Source: Bacteroidales bacterium (GTDB taxonomy: Bacteria; Bacteroidota; Bacteroidia; Bacteroidales; Marinilabiliaceae). From it: 64,000 nucleotides of DNA. The DNA lies in contig QKJP01000029.1 of NCBI GenBank assembly GCA_003249255.1, positions 1 through 64,000 of the forward strand. The letters are read 5' to 3'. The notes beneath the pieces are model-generated. The model was not told the DNA's origin. It saw only the letters and a list, made by a program, of their open reading frames with translations, and did no database searches. Positions 62,373 through 64,000 of the stretch are shown here, piece by piece. The translations under genes were made by a program, and so were the position numbers. Position 1 is the first letter of the stretch; the number at the start of each line of letters is the position of its first letter.

Positions 62373-62971
62373 AGCGCCTTTAAGGTCTTAGTAACGCGTA
62401 CAATGGTACTAAGGATTAGCAAAGTACATAAGATTGAAAAGATCCATGAGGAATAAGTAGAAAGGTTAACGCCTGTATAGCAAAGTATTCCATAAATGCC
62501 CAGTAATAAAGCCCGGTCACTTTTGCCCATGGGACCTTCGTAACGCCGTTCGTCGGAAATAACTTTTCCCATGATGCCTGCAAATTCGTTAACAGGGCTA
62601 AGTGCAATGAATAAAACAACCGGAAAAATGGCTTCGGGCTGGAATTTTATGAGTGGGAAGAAAACGAATAAATCAGATACAACATCGCCGAGTTCATTGT
62701 ATAATTCTCCTTTTTTTGAGATTTGGTTAAACTGCCTGGCCATCATTCCATCTAAAGCATTTAAGGCCATCCTTAACAATAAACCAATGGGAAGAGCTAA
62801 GTAGAACAAAGGATTTTGATCTGCAAACCAAAATAAAACTCCAATGAGAAATGAAAAGAAAAAAGCACTTATGGTTATTTGGTTGGCAGTAACCTTGTTG
62901 CGATTAAGAAAAAGTAGGATAGGGTGTAAAGTCCTCTGAAACCAGGGTTTAATCTTGTAAACTGAGATCAT
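62369..62971 (-). CDS. CDP-alcohol phosphatidyltransferase-like (YnbA-like)
   Basis: 200 residues, about six membrane helices. The CDP-alcohol motif D-xx-DG-xx-AR-(8)-G-xxx-D-xxx-D appears as N71-AL-D74-GMMAR...G88-ELY-N92-ELG-D96, so two of the four Asp residues are Asn. Length and the NELGD variant fit E. coli YnbA. It should join a CDP-lipid and an alcohol headgroup, though the altered metal site may change chemistry. It starts the six-gene operon; no other gene precedes it on this strand. Confidence 0.85.
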   Translation of the reverse strand: MISVYKIKPWFQRTLHPILLFLNRNKVTANQITISAFFFSFLIGVLFWFADQNPLFYLALPIGLLLRMALNALDGMMARQFNQISKKGELYNELGDVVSDLFVFFPLIKFQPEAIFPVVLFIALSPVNEFAGIMGKVISDERRYEGPMGKSDRALLLGIYGILCYTGVNLSTYSSWIFSILCTLLILSTIVRVTKTLKAL

Positions 62972-63477
62972 GAATTAAAGGGTTAGTTAACTTTGGATTT
63001 TTTCGGTGGGCAAAAATAAGAATTTTTTATTGCCACAGATACACGGATGAAAAAAGAAATCATCTAACCACAAAAATCACTAAAGTACATGAAAAGAGTT
63101 TGCGTAAAAAGAAATGAAGAACTACGGAATGCACTGAATTATACGGAAGATAGGCAGTCTAATAAAAGCCTTTGCGGATTCTCTGCGTACTTTGCGGTTA
63201 ACTTTTTGTAGTTCAATTATTTATAAGTTAAGTAACTCAATTCTCACATTGATACATTAACTAATTTGTTCATTAAAAACTTCCATCTAATAGTATTGTT
63301 AGATATTGTATTTTAACCTATCGGTAAATGTTGAATAGTAAATAAATTAATTAGCACATCGACACATTAGCAAATTTATACATCAACTACTTTTATCCGG
63401 GTATCTGTAGCTAAATCAGTCTTATAAAAGCTTTATTTTATTAGATTTGCCAGAAATTAAAACTAAACTTAATCTTT
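62972..63477. other. Intergenic region, divergent promoters and repeats
   Basis: The region holds dispersed repeat strings (ATTGCCACAGATACACGGATG-like, CTTTGCGGATTCTCTGCG/ACTTTGCGGTTAA, and inverted TTAGCACATCGACACATTAG). A TAGATTTG -7 box (63442-63449, plus strand) lies 28 bp before the DUF3592 start. The lipid operon promoter must be near 62975-63010. No gene seen. Confidence 0.55.
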
Positions 63478-64000
63478 ATGAAAACGATCAGTATTGTATC
63501 CAAGGTTTTCCTTGTAGTTGGAATCCTTATGCTCATTGGTGCTTATTTTACCTATTCAAACACGAGTGATTTTTTAAAAACTGCCGATAAATCCTTTGGG
63601 ATGGTAATCGATTATCAAGAAAAAGAGTCGAGAGATTCAGATGGTCACTACAGTATGATGTATTATCCGGTAGTGGCTTATGTATTAGAAGATGGTACGC
63701 CTTTACAATTTGTTTCATCAACCGGATCCGGAAGACCAACTTACTTATTAAATCAGCAGATTGATATTTATGTGAGCTCTGAAAATCCCGGAGATGCCCG
63801 TATTGCTTCTTTCTTTTCGCTTTGGGGTGGAACCACTATTTTGGGTGGCTTAGGACTTGTGTTTGCTTTAATTGGTGGAGGAATGATTTTCTTCTCAAAG
63901 AAAGACGAGCGGGACGAAATTAAAGCCGCAACTTATACCATGCAGGTGGAAGCCGACGTAAAAGGGGTTTTTGAAAATACCAACATCGAGGTAAATGGAA
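63478..64000 (+). CDS. DUF3592 membrane protein (partial)
   Basis: 174 codons to the window edge, open at the 3' end. Membrane helix (~8-25), then a DUF3592 domain (GMVIDYQEKESRDSDG-HYSMMYYPVVAYVLEDG; IDIYVSSENPGDARIAS) and a second helix (~116-136, GGTTILGGLGLVFALIGGG). The role of DUF3592 is unknown. The final residues begin a second domain cut by the window end. A -7 box (63442-63449) lies upstream. Confidence 0.8.
   Translation, partial: MKTISIVSKVFLVVGILMLIGAYFTYSNTSDFLKTADKSFGMVIDYQEKESRDSDGHYSMMYYPVVAYVLEDGTPLQFVSSTGSGRPTYLLNQQIDIYVSSENPGDARIASFFSLWGGTTILGGLGLVFALIGGGMIFFSKKDERDEIKAATYTMQVEADVKGVFENTNIEVNG

Overview
This window reads as chromosomal DNA of a Bacteroidota bacterium, probably from the Bacteroidales/Marinilabiliales side of the phylum (an inference). 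Supporting signs are TAnnTTTG-type -7 promoter boxes (for example 24483-24490 and 34638-34645), few Shine-Dalgarno sites, a type IX secretion C-terminal domain on a glycoside hydrolase, DUF5686 and FISUMP proteins, SPII lipoproteins and AT-rich coding DNA. No rRNA, tRNA or CRISPR array was recognised.

Layout. 0.5-7.3 kb: a same-strand cluster of a YjfI-like protein, PspA/IM30, DUF4178, a Ser/Arg-rich membrane-anchored protein, a duplicated DUF350 membrane protein, a membrane-fused aminopropyltransferase, a pyruvoyl SpeD-like decarboxylase and a TrkA-type K+ channel. It resembles an expanded E. coli yjfIJKLMC locus and links membrane stress to polyamines. 7.3-16.1 kb: flavoprotein, chemoreceptor, DUF5686 protein, pseudouridine synthase, glmM. 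16.2-18.1 kb: a 42-bp tandem repeat in front of a DUF6261-like gene, then a Y1 (RAYT-type) transposase flanked by inverted REP hairpins. 18.3-32.5 kb: AI-2E family permease, secreted GH8 enzyme, lipoprotein plus endonuclease/phosphatase-family protein, SEC-C protein, a large FG-GAP/UnbV/BIG2 protein, an RNA methylase and a CCA-adding enzyme. 32.8-34.6 kb: two tandem thioredoxins (one cytosolic, one lipoprotein) and an MNT/HEPN pair whose HEPN gene is frameshifted.

34.6-41.3 kb: a TPP-riboswitch thiamin operon (thiS, thiC, ThiE/TenI-like, thiD, thiE, thiG, thiH) without thiF, its gaps filled with short dispersed repeats. 41.4-44.4 kb: three poorly characterised envelope-type genes. 44.7-48.4 kb: a sulfide module (SQR, DUF1641, DsrC/TusE-like, DsrE-like) divergent from a Crp/Fnr regulator, with two FNR-like palindromes between them. 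48.6-57.4 kb: an accessory region with an esterase lipoprotein, a broken IS4-type transposase and a row of small AT-rich genes and gene tails. These share a ~60-bp junction repeat and near-identical terminators, and two of the genes are paralogs. This looks like an array of orphan polymorphic-toxin or immunity cassettes (inference).

57.4-63.0 kb (minus strand): six overlapping genes for lipid-type enzymes: CDP-alcohol phosphatidyltransferase, CdsA-like, patatin-like, SDR, PAP2 and an alpha/beta-hydrolase-methyltransferase fusion. The set matches E. coli ynbABCD in content, and several members have altered catalytic motifs. It and the PspA-polyamine cluster are the best candidates for under-described systems. 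The window ends inside a DUF3592 gene.
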